A stretch of 64,000 nucleotides of DNA from Ustilago trichophora. Taxonomy: Eukaryota; Basidiomycota; Ustilaginomycetes; Ustilaginales; Ustilaginaceae. Below are positions 33,329 to 42,355 of the stretch, one piece after another (positions within the stretch are counted from its first letter, which is position 1; every line of letters begins with the position of its first letter). The position numbers and the translations under genes are program-made. The stretch is from positions 2,232,001 to 2,296,000 of the forward strand of contig OOIN01000002.1 of NCBI GenBank assembly GCA_900323505.1, read 5' to 3'. The notes beneath the pieces were generated by a model. The model was given only the letters and a program-made list of their open reading frames with translations. It searched no databases and was not told where the DNA came from.

Positions 33329-34103
33329 GGCAAACAAGGTAGGCTTGTCTTCTTGAGTCAAGTCCGATGCCGAACAAAGTGGTTGCGGATCGCTAAAAGT
33401 GCAAAGCCTAGAAAGGCTTGGCTACGCCGCGCCTTACCTGCCTCGCCTCGCCTCGACCTGACCTGGCGCTGCTTGGCATTCACTATTTTCAACAATGTCG
33501 CATTCAAGCCTGCTCACGGCATCACTGTATGGTATGCCTTAACCTTGGCTCATCAAAGTCGAGCTACTGTAGTGAACAGCAATCAAGAAGAAGAGGATGG
33601 TAAAAGCCGATCCTCTTCGGCCAGCTGTGGAAAGTAAGTAGTAATTGTACAGCACGCGGCTGCACCACGCAATCGCGCTGACACTCACAGCAAGTTTTCA
33701 ATTCAAAACCAACCCAATCACTTTTTTTACTTTTTTTTGTTTAAGCACAAAATTCAAATTGCTGTACAATACAAGTATTTGTGCGCTCCGAGCAAAGTGC
33801 ATTTTTACTCACCGAGACCCTACAGCGGTCAAAGGCAGGGTAAGGACCCCTTTTGCCAGCACCCCTTCCTTCGAAATGCTGCTGCTGCTGGTGCTGCGGA
33901 AGCCTGCCTGTCAAGTCTCACGGTTTGACTGAGAGAGTTAGCTGGCTCATTCATCACTTCCCAACACCGCCTTGACCCTTTTGATACTCTTGTTTCACCC
34001 CACTTTTCAGCATCATCATCACCACCACCACCACCATCATCCTCCCTATCACACCCACCCACATCATCACCACCTAGCTACCTTGTTCGCTCGTCCTATC
34101 AAG

Positions 34104-34165
34104 GTAAGCTTTCTCTCTACTCGAACCTCGCCCCTCGTCTTCGTGGACGCACCGCGCTAACCTAG
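34104..34165 (+). other. Probable 5' UTR intron of the heparinase-like gene
   Basis: GTAAGC donor after AAG, and a GCTAACCTAG branch/acceptor 62 nt later, about 80 nt upstream of the ATG at 34246. Donor, branch and acceptor all fit the coding introns seen elsewhere in the window. Confidence 0.6.
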
Positions 34166-34245
34166 AACACCGCTACTGTGTCATTTGGCTTCTCCACCCA
34201 GCAAGTGAACTCTTCAGGAGGCAGGTCCCCTATCTCTCGCCCATC

Positions 34246-36918
34246 ATGTCCTACCAACGACCCCAGGATCCCTACATTCACTCCAACGCCTCTCAATACG
34301 ATGAGCGTTACCAACAGAGCTACCAGCAGGGTTACCAACAGCAGGGCTACGGCAATGCTCCCGCTTCCGGATACCGCGACTACCCCGATCACGCCTCTGG
34401 CTACCAGGGCTCCGCCTACAAGGAATCCCAAGAAGGTCTCTACGGCGGTCAGGGTGCTGGCTATGGCGCTGGAGCAGGTGCCGCTGCCGGCTACGGCCAG
34501 CAGCGCAACGCCGCTACCCAGGCTGCTGCCACCTACTCTTACGCCAAGCCTAAGAAGGGCGTCTCCAAGTGGATCAAGATTGGTGTTCCCGTCCTCATCC
34601 TCATCATTGCTGGTGCTGTCGTAGGTGGTGTTCTCGGCTCTCGCGCTGCCAAGGACAACAACTCGTCCAGCGGTGGAAGCAGCGGCGGCAGTGGCGGTAC
34701 CGGCAGCGGTGCATCACCCAACGTCCAAGGTGCTGCTCTCACCGCTGCTCAGCAGGCTGCCAAGAACGGCGGCAACAACATGCTCTTCTACCAGGGCACC
34801 GACCCTTATGGAAACCCCGCCTACGTCTCGGGCAACGTCGACACCTCGGCCGCCGCCTACAACGGTCAGGCCCACAACCAGTCGTGCACCGACTCGTGGA
34901 CTGCCACCAACAGCCTCACCAATCTTCGTCCTCATCCTCGTATCATGACCACTCAGGCCGAGTGGGACTGCTTGCCGACCAAGATTGCCAACGACGCCTA
35001 CCTCACCGTCTGGAACAGCACCATCTTTAACAACGCCACCAACTGGGCCGGCCAGCCCAACGTTGCTTACGTCGCTGACGGTGGCTTCACCGGCTCTGGT
35101 ATTCTCGACGTCAGCCGTGACATTCAGCAGCGTGTCAAAGCCTGGGCTTATGCTTACAAGATGTCCAACAACACCCAGTACAAGGACCGTCTCTACCGCG
35201 AGCTCAACAACGCCGCCGGTAACACTCCCACCTTCTTTGGCCAGAACGGCACTCGTTGGAACGCTGCTCATTTCCTCGATGTCGCCGAAATGACCTCGGC
35301 TTTCGCTATGGCTTACGACTGGCTCTACAATGACTGGAACAACACCGAGAGGACCATGATCCGCAACGCCATCGTCAACTACGGTTTGATCCCCGGTCAG
35401 AACCAGTACTCGACCCCTGACGGATGGTGGAAGCTCCCCGAAAACGGTGACGGTAACTGGAACTGTGTCTGCAACGGTGGCATGCTTACCGGTGCTCTTG
35501 CCGTTCGCGGTGACGGCGATGCCAACCAGACCGCCATCGCCGACAGCATCATCAACTCGGCCCTTGACAACATCAAGAACAACTGCATGCGTGGCGCCTA
35601 CGACGACGGCACCTGGACCGAGACCCCCAACTACTGGTACTTCGGTACCAATGCCCAGGGTCGCGCCCTCTCTGCCCTCATCTCGGCCACCGGTACCGAC
35701 CAAGGCCTCATGGCCATGAATCCCAACTGGTACAAGACCTCCGACTTCCACATGTACGTCTCTGGTCCCGGTGGTCTCTTTGCTTACGGAGACAATGGTC
35801 CCAACAAGTTTGCCACCACCGCCAACCAGCTCATGCTCTACTCGAAGCTCTCTGGCGATGCTCGACCCGCCGTCTACCAGCGTGACCGCGCCGATGCCGC
35901 ATTCGACCCGCTCAGCATGTTCTGGTACGAGCCCACCGCCAAGGGTGCCTTCTGGAACGGCCTCCCCCTCGACCGATTCTTTGACGACGCCCGTGGACAG
36001 TGGGCTAGCATGCGTAGCTCGTGGACCGACCCCAGCGCCGTCTTTGTCGGTGTCAAGGCTTCCAACCTCACTGGTCACCAGACGCACGGTGATCTCGATG
36101 CGGGTGACTTTGTCATTGATGCGCTCGGAACCCGTTGGGCCGGCGAGTACGGAAACGGCAACTACCTCTCGACCGGCTACTTTTCCAACGAGACCCAGGG
36201 TTCGGCTCGATGGACTTACTACCGCAAGGCAACCGACGGTCAGAACACGCTCACCATCAACATGCAGAACCAGAACGTTGCCAACTGCCTTCCCTCCAAC
36301 TCTTTCGCTTCCACCGGTGTCTCGCAGTCTGGCGATCTTTCGTTCAAGCCTGCTACTACTGATGCAGTGCAATTCATTAGCGACTTGAGCAGCTGCTACA
36401 GCGTGCCCGCTGGTACCGTCCGACGTGGTATCCGCATGCTCAACGGCCGACGACAGGTTCTTGTCCAGGACGAGATTGCTCAGTCTAGCCAGATCACCGA
36501 CGTCCAGTGGCGAGTCCAGACCAACGGTACTGTTTCGCTCTCGGCTGACGGCAAGACCGCCACTCTGACCCAGAGCTCGCTCACCGACCCCAACGCCGCC
36601 ATCAACTACAAGGTCGGCCTTGGAGGTACCAAGACCATGAAGGTTCAGATCTTGAGCCCCTCCAACGCTGTCTTTACACTGGATGGCCCTCCCGCCACCC
36701 GTATCTTCGGAACTGCCGTCTACTCTGCGCCACCCGAGGACTCGGACCAGACCAACGTTGGTGTTACTGCGCTTCAGATCAAGCTCGGCGGCACTCAGTC
36801 TGGCTCGCAGACCGTTCAGGTCGTCTGGCAGCCTCAGTGGGACTCGCTCTCGGCTGCTGACCAGGCTACTCCTAAGTCGGTCCCCCTCAGCCAGTGGAGT
36901 CTCACCTCGCACAACTAA
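34246..36918 (+). CDS. Membrane-anchored heparinase II/III-like (alginate-lyase fold) protein
   Basis: 890 residues, ATG at 34246. Layout: a Tyr/Gln/Gly-rich tail (1-100, QQSYQQGYQQQGYG), then one transmembrane segment (about 110-132, WIKIGVPVLILIIAGAVVGG), a Ser/Gly linker, and a large extracellular domain. That domain has an alpha-barrel half (AYDWLYNDWNNTERTMIRNAI) and a beta-sandwich half with HGDLDAGDFVIDALGTRWAG (His614), the heparinase II/III signature. The topology is type II: cytosolic N-tail, enzyme outside. Many N-x-S/T sites (such as NNTQ, NNTE, NQT) fit secretion. Family enzymes eliminate uronic-acid polysaccharides; in fungi the substrate is unproven, so a wall or host glycan is inference. 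Strong C-ending codon bias suggests high expression. Confidence 0.9.
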   Translation: MSYQRPQDPYIHSNASQYDERYQQSYQQGYQQQGYGNAPASGYRDYPDHASGYQGSAYKESQEGLYGGQGAGYGAGAGAAAGYGQQRNAATQAAATYSYAKPKKGVSKWIKIGVPVLILIIAGAVVGGVLGSRAAKDNNSSSGGSSGGSGGTGSGASPNVQGAALTAAQQAAKNGGNNMLFYQGTDPYGNPAYVSGNVDTSAAAYNGQAHNQSCTDSWTATNSLTNLRPHPRIMTTQAEWDCLPTKIANDAYLTVWNSTIFNNATNWAGQPNVAYVADGGFTGSGILDVSRDIQQRVKAWAYAYKMSNNTQYKDRLYRELNNAAGNTPTFFGQNGTRWNAAHFLDVAEMTSAFAMAYDWLYNDWNNTERTMIRNAIVNYGLIPGQNQYSTPDGWWKLPENGDGNWNCVCNGGMLTGALAVRGDGDANQTAIADSIINSALDNIKNNCMRGAYDDGTWTETPNYWYFGTNAQGRALSALISATGTDQGLMAMNPNWYKTSDFHMYVSGPGGLFAYGDNGPNKFATTANQLMLYSKLSGDARPAVYQRDRADAAFDPLSMFWYEPTAKGAFWNGLPLDRFFDDARGQWASMRSSWTDPSAVFVGVKASNLTGHQTHGDLDAGDFVIDALGTRWAGEYGNGNYLSTGYFSNETQGSARWTYYRKATDGQNTLTINMQNQNVANCLPSNSFASTGVSQSGDLSFKPATTDAVQFISDLSSCYSVPAGTVRRGIRMLNGRRQVLVQDEIAQSSQITDVQWRVQTNGTVSLSADGKTATLTQSSLTDPNAAINYKVGLGGTKTMKVQILSPSNAVFTLDGPPATRIFGTAVYSAPPEDSDQTNVGVTALQIKLGGTQSGSQTVQVVWQPQWDSLSAADQATPKSVPLSQWSLTSHN

Positions 36919-38511
36919 GCGTTTGCGCTTTCCAAAACCTTCTTTGAAATAGAGGAGCAAAATTAGCGGAATAGCAAACCTGCTTCTCTCGTATCTTTGT
37001 CTTTGATTTACATTTTATCTATACAGTACACACGGACAATCACCTTAAGCCACACTCCCGCCTATTTACAACATGAGCGGTCGATCGTCCATCATCTTGT
37101 CTTCTTGTCTTCTATTTTGACTCCTTTAACTTTGCCGGCACGTCCGTAACACTCTGAACATTCGCTTGTAACTGTGATCTAAGTCATTCCCAATAACTAC
37201 TGTCATTTCTCTTTTCTAGGTCATGATTCATTGATTTGTGGTTTCGATTTGTGTAAATTATGTGACTTGATGTTGTGTCGCCCTGTCTAGATCTTCATCT
37301 CCTGTATGCCTTGAATCTGTCATTTACTGTGTTGCCAGCGAAATCTCTTCCTTGGCATGCCCAGCATCTGTGGTGTGATCTCTTCAACTTGTGGACTTGC
37401 GCAAGGTACGGCTCGCCTTGCACACCTCATTTAGTTTCGCCTTCTTGGTATCTTCCTTCCCATTGTACCATGCCGGCTTGACCCACTCTACGTGACGAGA
37501 CAAATCACCCCTCACTGTGCTCCCTCCTTTGATTGCTTTGTAGCTGCCCTTTTGTCTTTGGCGCTCGAACAACATTTTATTCAGTCCAGGTATGGCTTGC
37601 TCACTATGCATGTCAAGCGCGCGATGCTCAGCAAGGACACAACATGTGCTGTGTTGATGTCATCCTCGTGCCCGAGAAGAGGCTTTACCACCGTCGGCGA
37701 ACGATTTTTGTCAACTGCCAGCGACGAGGCCGGAGCATCGTGTAACTTTGGACTTGGAAGCTCCGACCATCTCCGGCTTCGCACTCACGACCGAGAAAAA
37801 AAAATGGGACAGTGGAGAAAGCTCCTAGGTTAGGTTTCTCCACGCTGCTCTCCGAGGTGGTTGCTGTAAAAGGTGGTTTCCTGCTTGTCGCGGCAAGATG
37901 CTCAAGAATCGCCCGAATACAGTTTGCCACCACGTTGAAGAGCGCTCATTCCACGCGTCGAGAGATCGTATTGACGTCGAGCGGAGCTAACTTGTTGAGG
38001 AAGAGAAGGCCGAACAGAGCAGAAAAAAAAAAGATGCGATTCGACACGGCAGAGTGTGACGTGAGGAGAACGGAAGTGTGATGTCAAACGATTGGGCGTC
38101 AGACGGGAAAATTGTGAGGGCGCGTGAAAGATGCGGTGGACACCTCTGTGCGTGGGTGGACACCTCGCCGTTCCTTCCCCCGCATATTCATTCTCTCCGC
38201 ACACTTGTCACCCTCGAGCCTTTAGATAAAAAGTATCATCTGCTCTGGTTGCTTTTCCTTCTCCTTCTTCCTCATCATCTGGTGACGAATCCTCAACGCT
38301 CGCCACTTGATTGGAACCATCGCTTTCTTGAACAATCCCTCGACGCTCCTTCGATCGTGTCGAATAGCTAGAAGCAACTCGAAGCTTCAACACGACCCAC
38401 ACCTCTGCCCGCGCATTGCACGCCACACAGCAGCAAGCTAACGCTCCAACATCAACCTCCCCGTACATATGCCCCACACCCTTTGCTAGACAAAGCGCAT
38501 CATCTACAGAA
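36919..38511. other. Intergenic region between heparinase-like and monooxygenase genes
   Basis: 1.6 kb: heparinase 3' UTR and monooxygenase promoter. One TACAGTACAC motif near 37022. No coding frame here is convincing on either strand. Confidence 0.5.
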
Positions 38512-40284
38512 ATGTCGACGAGCCTACCTCCCTGCACCCAACCCTTCCTCACCCCGGAATACCACGACGTGATCATTGTCGGTGCCGGCATCTCGGGCAT
38601 CTGTATGGCCTGCCAGCTCAAGCGCAAGTACAACATCTCCGACTTCAAGATCCTCGAGCGCTCTCCCGACCCTTCTGGAACATGGACCAACAACAGCTAC
38701 CCTGGCTGTGCGTGCGACGTGCCCGCACCCGTCTACTCTTTTTCTTTTGCCACCAAGGGTGACTGGAGTACTTTTTACCCCCAGCAGAAGGAGCTCAAGT
38801 CGTACTTCACAAAGGTCGCTGCTGAGCATGATTTGGGGAACAACTTCCATTTCCAGACAACGGTACAGGAGGCGAGATTTGACACCGCCACGGGGTTGTG
38901 GCACATCTGGTCGCAGGATTGGGATCAAAATGGTCAAGTGGCAGAGGAGAAGGGCGGCAAACATCACTATGTATGCAAGTTCTTCGTAAGCGCCGTCGGA
39001 GGTCTGTCTCAGCCCAAGCCATGCGACATTGACGGACACGAATCCTTCAAAGGTCCCATCTTCCACACTGCCAAATGGGATCACAGCGTCTCGCTCAAGG
39101 GTAAAGATGTCGTTCTGGTTGGCAACGGCTGTTCGGCAACCCAATGCGTCCCTTACTTAGCCGAACACAGCAAGTCTCTCACCCAATTTGTCAGGAGCAA
39201 ACACTGGATTGCGCCTCACCCGCATCAACCCTTTGACTCTATCCCCGGTTTCAAATGGCTTCTCCAACGTAGCGTTTTCGTCCGCAAGTTCCAGCGCTTG
39301 TTGATCTGGCTGATTTTGGAGTCTCATTTTATCATGATCTTGCAGAATCCACTGGGTCGATTGTTCAGGTGGAACTGGAGGAGAAAGTGTACCGCACATA
39401 TGAAGAAGAATGCTCCGAGGGAGTACTGGGATATGTTGTTGCCCAAAAAGGATGAATTGATGGTTGGGTGTAAGAGGAGGATCATCGATGATGATTATCT
39501 GCCCACCTTGCGTTTGCCTCATGTCAAGGTGGAGAATACCAAGCTGGCCCGCATCGAGCCGGAACATGTAGTGCTGGCAGACGGTCGAAAGATCAAAGCC
39601 GACGTCATTGTCATGGCCAACGGCTTTGAACCCCACGCAGCAGGCGCACCACTCGAGATCTACGGTGTCAACCGAACCTTGCACGACCACTGGCAGAAGT
39701 ACGGCGAGGGAGGAATGCTAGCCTACCGATCTTCCCTCAACGCAGGATTCCCCAACATGGGCTCCATCAACGCTGCCAACACCGGCACAGGTAATCAATC
39801 CCTCATCTTTGCCTCTGAATGCACCGTAAACTTCCTTCTCGAGGTGGCAAAGCCCATCCTCGCCTCGGCTCGCCCACCCTCCGACTCTATCAACCACATC
39901 CCAGGTACACCCTCCAACACCACCTTGGAAAACTACAAGATCCCCACATTCGAAGTGAAACTCAAGGCCGAACTCGACGAACAGCACTGGATCGCCAAAT
40001 GCATGTCGAAACTCGTCTTCACTTCGGGCTGCAAATCTTGGTATATCGACGCCAAAAGTGGAAGGGTGACAAGTATGCAACCCGACTGGCAGGTGAACTA
40101 CATGTTGAGGGCTACTTTCCCGAAATGGGACGATTTCAAGTATACCGGGCTGAAGGGTGGATTGGGTCGACCAGAGGGTACACCTTGGTGGAAGGTGCTG
40201 GGTGACAAGTTTGGATTGGGTCATGTCAAGTATGTGGATCCGAAGGAGACTCCGCAGATCAACAGGGCAGCCATGGGGGCGTAG
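38512..40284 (+). CDS. Type I Baeyer-Villiger flavin monooxygenase
   Basis: 590 residues; the frame reads upstream without ATG, so the start is the ATG at 38512 (MSTSLPPCTQ). The FAD site is VGAGISG (23-29). The long Baeyer-Villiger fingerprint is G-T-W-x4-Y-P-G-x3-D (56-69), and the short fingerprint F-x-G-x3-H-x3-W-D is exact (FKGPIFHTAKWD, 179-190). The second Rossmann motif VGNGCSA (203-209) binds NADPH. Together these separate it from N-hydroxylating and ordinary flavin monooxygenases. Such enzymes insert oxygen next to a ketone to give esters or lactones; substrate unknown. A hydrophobic segment (LLIWLILESHFIMILQ, about 263-278) might dip into a membrane. It is not surrounded by other biosynthetic genes. 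Confidence 0.93.
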   Translation: MSTSLPPCTQPFLTPEYHDVIIVGAGISGICMACQLKRKYNISDFKILERSPDPSGTWTNNSYPGCACDVPAPVYSFSFATKGDWSTFYPQQKELKSYFTKVAAEHDLGNNFHFQTTVQEARFDTATGLWHIWSQDWDQNGQVAEEKGGKHHYVCKFFVSAVGGLSQPKPCDIDGHESFKGPIFHTAKWDHSVSLKGKDVVLVGNGCSATQCVPYLAEHSKSLTQFVRSKHWIAPHPHQPFDSIPGFKWLLQRSVFVRKFQRLLIWLILESHFIMILQNPLGRLFRWNWRRKCTAHMKKNAPREYWDMLLPKKDELMVGCKRRIIDDDYLPTLRLPHVKVENTKLARIEPEHVVLADGRKIKADVIVMANGFEPHAAGAPLEIYGVNRTLHDHWQKYGEGGMLAYRSSLNAGFPNMGSINAANTGTGNQSLIFASECTVNFLLEVAKPILASARPPSDSINHIPGTPSNTTLENYKIPTFEVKLKAELDEQHWIAKCMSKLVFTSGCKSWYIDAKSGRVTSMQPDWQVNYMLRATFPKWDDFKYTGLKGGLGRPEGTPWWKVLGDKFGLGHVKYVDPKETPQINRAAMGA

Positions 40285-40560
40285 ACATTCGTTTGCACTG
40301 TATTTGGATTGGTTTCAATGTATGATTCGAACATATAGAAAGAGATGTGCTGTGTGTGTGTGTGTGTGTGCGCCTCGTATGTCCTCCCTGGTAAGGTGCT
40401 GCTGATAGAATCAGCTAGGGAAAAAAGACTAGCCATGTTAGACCGACTTCCCATTCCTCCCGACCAGCAAACTTTTCATCGGGAGAAACCAGCCCTTTGG
40501 AGCCCGATCCTTCGTCCATCTTCTCGATTTTCAAAAAATCTTTCCTCCCAACCCTTGTGA

Positions 40561-40600
40561 CTGTATGTACTATACTGTACTGTACAGTACTGTACTGTAA
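40561..40600. repeat. Palindromic TACTGTAC array, longest copy
   Basis: About 40 nt of overlapping TACTGTAC/GTACAGTA units between the monooxygenase and TIM17 genes. Largely self-complementary. Confidence 0.85.
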
Positions 40601-40769
40601 AGCGCGCTAAGCAGGAGACGGCGGATTTCAAGACAAAAAAAAAAGAAAAAAAAAGGTGGATTTTGTTTGCCAATCTTGGCTCAGCTTTGTTCTTCCAGGA
40701 AAGGCTGGGATTCGGAACAGCCAGGATTAACAAATTCACCCAACCGTGGAGAGAGAGAGAGAGAGAAAG

Positions 40770-40845
40770 GTGAGTGAGGTTGTCGAAGTTCTCATCATTC
40801 AACTCTTTGCCATTACCAACCACAACTTTTTTACGTTTCGTTTAG
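40770..40845 (+). other. Probable 5' UTR intron of TIM17
   Basis: GTGAGT donor after GAAAG, a pyrimidine-rich end and a TTTAG acceptor, 76 nt. It lies about 450 nt upstream of the ATG, so it depends on a long TIM17 leader. Confidence 0.45.
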
Positions 40846-41162
40846 GATCTCGCTCCATCACCGCATCTAGCTATCTCGCTCGAAGCTCGAAAGCAACTAA
40901 GGACGACAACTTTGCTTTGGTCGCAACTCGCTCTCTCGGTGACTCGGCCCTACGCCTCGGATTTGGAAGCATAGGATTCAAAAGCGACAAGAACCACTTG
41001 CTCGTACATCGTAAGCGATTTATATCAGCACTCTTCCTGTTGCATCCAGCTAGGCATTCCTGCAGCAGCATCTGCGTCTCGTCTCGATACTTTGCAGCAT
41101 CTCATCGCACAAGATCAGACATCGGTACACAGCATCGCCCCCACTCCGACCTGGATTTCTAT

Positions 41163-41223
41163 CACCACCACCACCACCACCACCACCACCACCACCACCA
41201 CCACCACCACCACCACCACCACC
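41163..41223. repeat. (CAC)n microsatellite in the TIM17 leader
   Basis: About 20 CAC units ending 70 nt before the TIM17 ATG. It would encode poly-His in one frame, but that frame stops before TIM17 and has no other protein-like content. Confidence 0.95.
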
Positions 41224-41292
41224 ATCCGCATCCAACTCAACCCTCTTAAAGCACCTCTGTAACCCCTCCTCCACCCTTCACCACAGTACATA

Positions 41293-41787
41293 ATGGCTCA
41301 CGCAGACCACACACGCGATCCATGCCCATGGGTGATTCTCAACGATTTCGGCGGAGCCTTCGCCATGGGAGCAGTAGGAGGAACTATCTGGCATGGCATA
41401 AAAGGAGCTCGTAATTCGCCCAAAGGCGAACGCTTGCCTGGCTCTTTGTCCGCCATTAAAGCACGTGCACCAGTACTAGGAGGAAACTTTGGTGTTTGGG
41501 GTGGAATGTTCTCCTCCTTCGATTGCGCTGTTAAAGGTATTCGTCAAAAGGAAGATCCTTGGAACGCCATCATTGCCGGATTCATGACAGGTGGAGGATT
41601 GGCTATCAGATCAGGTCCTAAAACCGCCATCGGAAGCGGTATCATGTGTGGTATCTTGCTAGGCGTCTTTGAAGGCGTAGGTGTACTCATGCAGAGAATG
41701 ATGGCAGAGGGGAATAAACAAGTCGCTCCAATCATCCCAGATACTTTACCAGGTACCTCTCCTACCACATCACCACAAATTCAATAG
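41293..41787 (+). CDS. TIM17: Mitochondrial inner-membrane translocase subunit Tim17
   Basis: 164 residues, ATG at 41293. It is the full Tim17/22/23 fold: [22 protein letters not shown] (first membrane helix), [39 protein letters not shown] (helices 2-3), and a last Gly-rich helix ([19 protein letters not shown]). The acidic N-terminal tail (DHTRDP) and the conserved Cys pair that forms a disulfide (Cys in DPCPW and SSFDC) are present. With Tim23 it makes the TIM23 presequence translocase that imports matrix proteins. Length and order match the family exactly. The Pro/Thr-rich C-terminal tail is variable in fungi. It converges on SEC5. Confidence 0.97.
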   Translation: MAHADHTRDPCPWVILNDFGGAFAMGAVGGTIWHGIKGARNSPKGERLPGSLSAIKARAPVLGGNFGVWGGMFSSFDCAVKGIRQKEDPWNAIIAGFMTGGGLAIRSGPKTAIGSGIMCGILLGVFEGVGVLMQRMMAEGNKQVAPIIPDTLPGTSPTTSPQIQ

Positions 41788-42355
41788 ATTATCATCACCT
41801 CTCTCTCTCACACACACACACACACATTGATTCTCTCAAACCAAACCAAACCAAACCAAACCACCCCCCAAAAAATGTTACCGTCGTCATTTCTCAGATT
41901 CTTACATGATTCTCTCGCATTTGTTCAATCACCACCACCACCACTACTGCTATCACTCTTATCGACGTCTCTTGGGCGTTCTAGTCCAGTACAGTGCAGT
42001 GCAGGATCTGTTTTGTCACGCTTGTACAATTTGCTTGTCGCTACAAAATTGACCTGTGGCAATGCAAAATTTATCTCTTCTCTCACCAGTCCAACACACA
42101 CACATATGCACATCTGTTATGTGCTCATCTCAAAAAACACAAGCGTTCACACTAACAGTCATTCCCAAACATCTTGAATTTTTGACCAAAATCGCCGACC
42201 AACTTAACCCCATTGATACTTTTTCGCTTGATCAAGATGGACCAGAATCATGGGCTCACAGACCCCCCCCCACGCACACAGAATCACACTTGAAAAAAAA
42301 CTTTACTTGAACCATGAAAGCGCACAGCTTCCACATTGGATCAAAACCCCAGACA
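41788..42355. other. Convergent TIM17/SEC5 3' region with short repeats
   Basis: 568 bp. Contents: CA run (41809-41826), (CAAAC)5 (41837-41862), GTACAGTG copies near 41988 and C-rich runs. No gene seen. The CAAAC repeat is not a telomere repeat of the usual TTAGGG type. Confidence 0.6.

Larger units (their letters stand above)
32677..34245. other. Intergenic region upstream of the heparinase-like gene
   Basis: 1.57 kb. A GT run (32739-32752) and a T-rich tract (33003-33066) lie in the GATA 3' flank, and a TACAGTACAGTACATACTGT motif at 33309-33328. A CAC/CAT-rich stretch (34011-34036) precedes a likely leader intron. No gene seen. Confidence 0.55.
40285..41292. promoter_or_regulatory. Repeat-rich intergenic region and TIM17 leader
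   Basis: 1.0 kb: GT repeat (40349-40370), the best TACTGTAC array (40561-40600), a GA run (40749-40767), a probable leader intron (40770-40845) and a CAC repeat (41163-41223) directly before TIM17. Open frames across it are produced by the repeats. Confidence 0.6.

Noticed and set aside
34714..36960. 748-codon open frame antisense to the heparinase-like gene
   Set aside because: Arises from strong C-ending codon bias of the sense gene; Val/Gly-rich with no domain.
40746..41249. Poly-His frame upstream of TIM17
   Set aside because: Product of the CAC repeat; crosses a likely intron and stops before TIM17.
41837..41862. (CAAAC)5 as an interstitial telomere repeat
   Set aside because: Unit does not match the TTAGGG-type repeat of smut telomeres; simple microsatellite.
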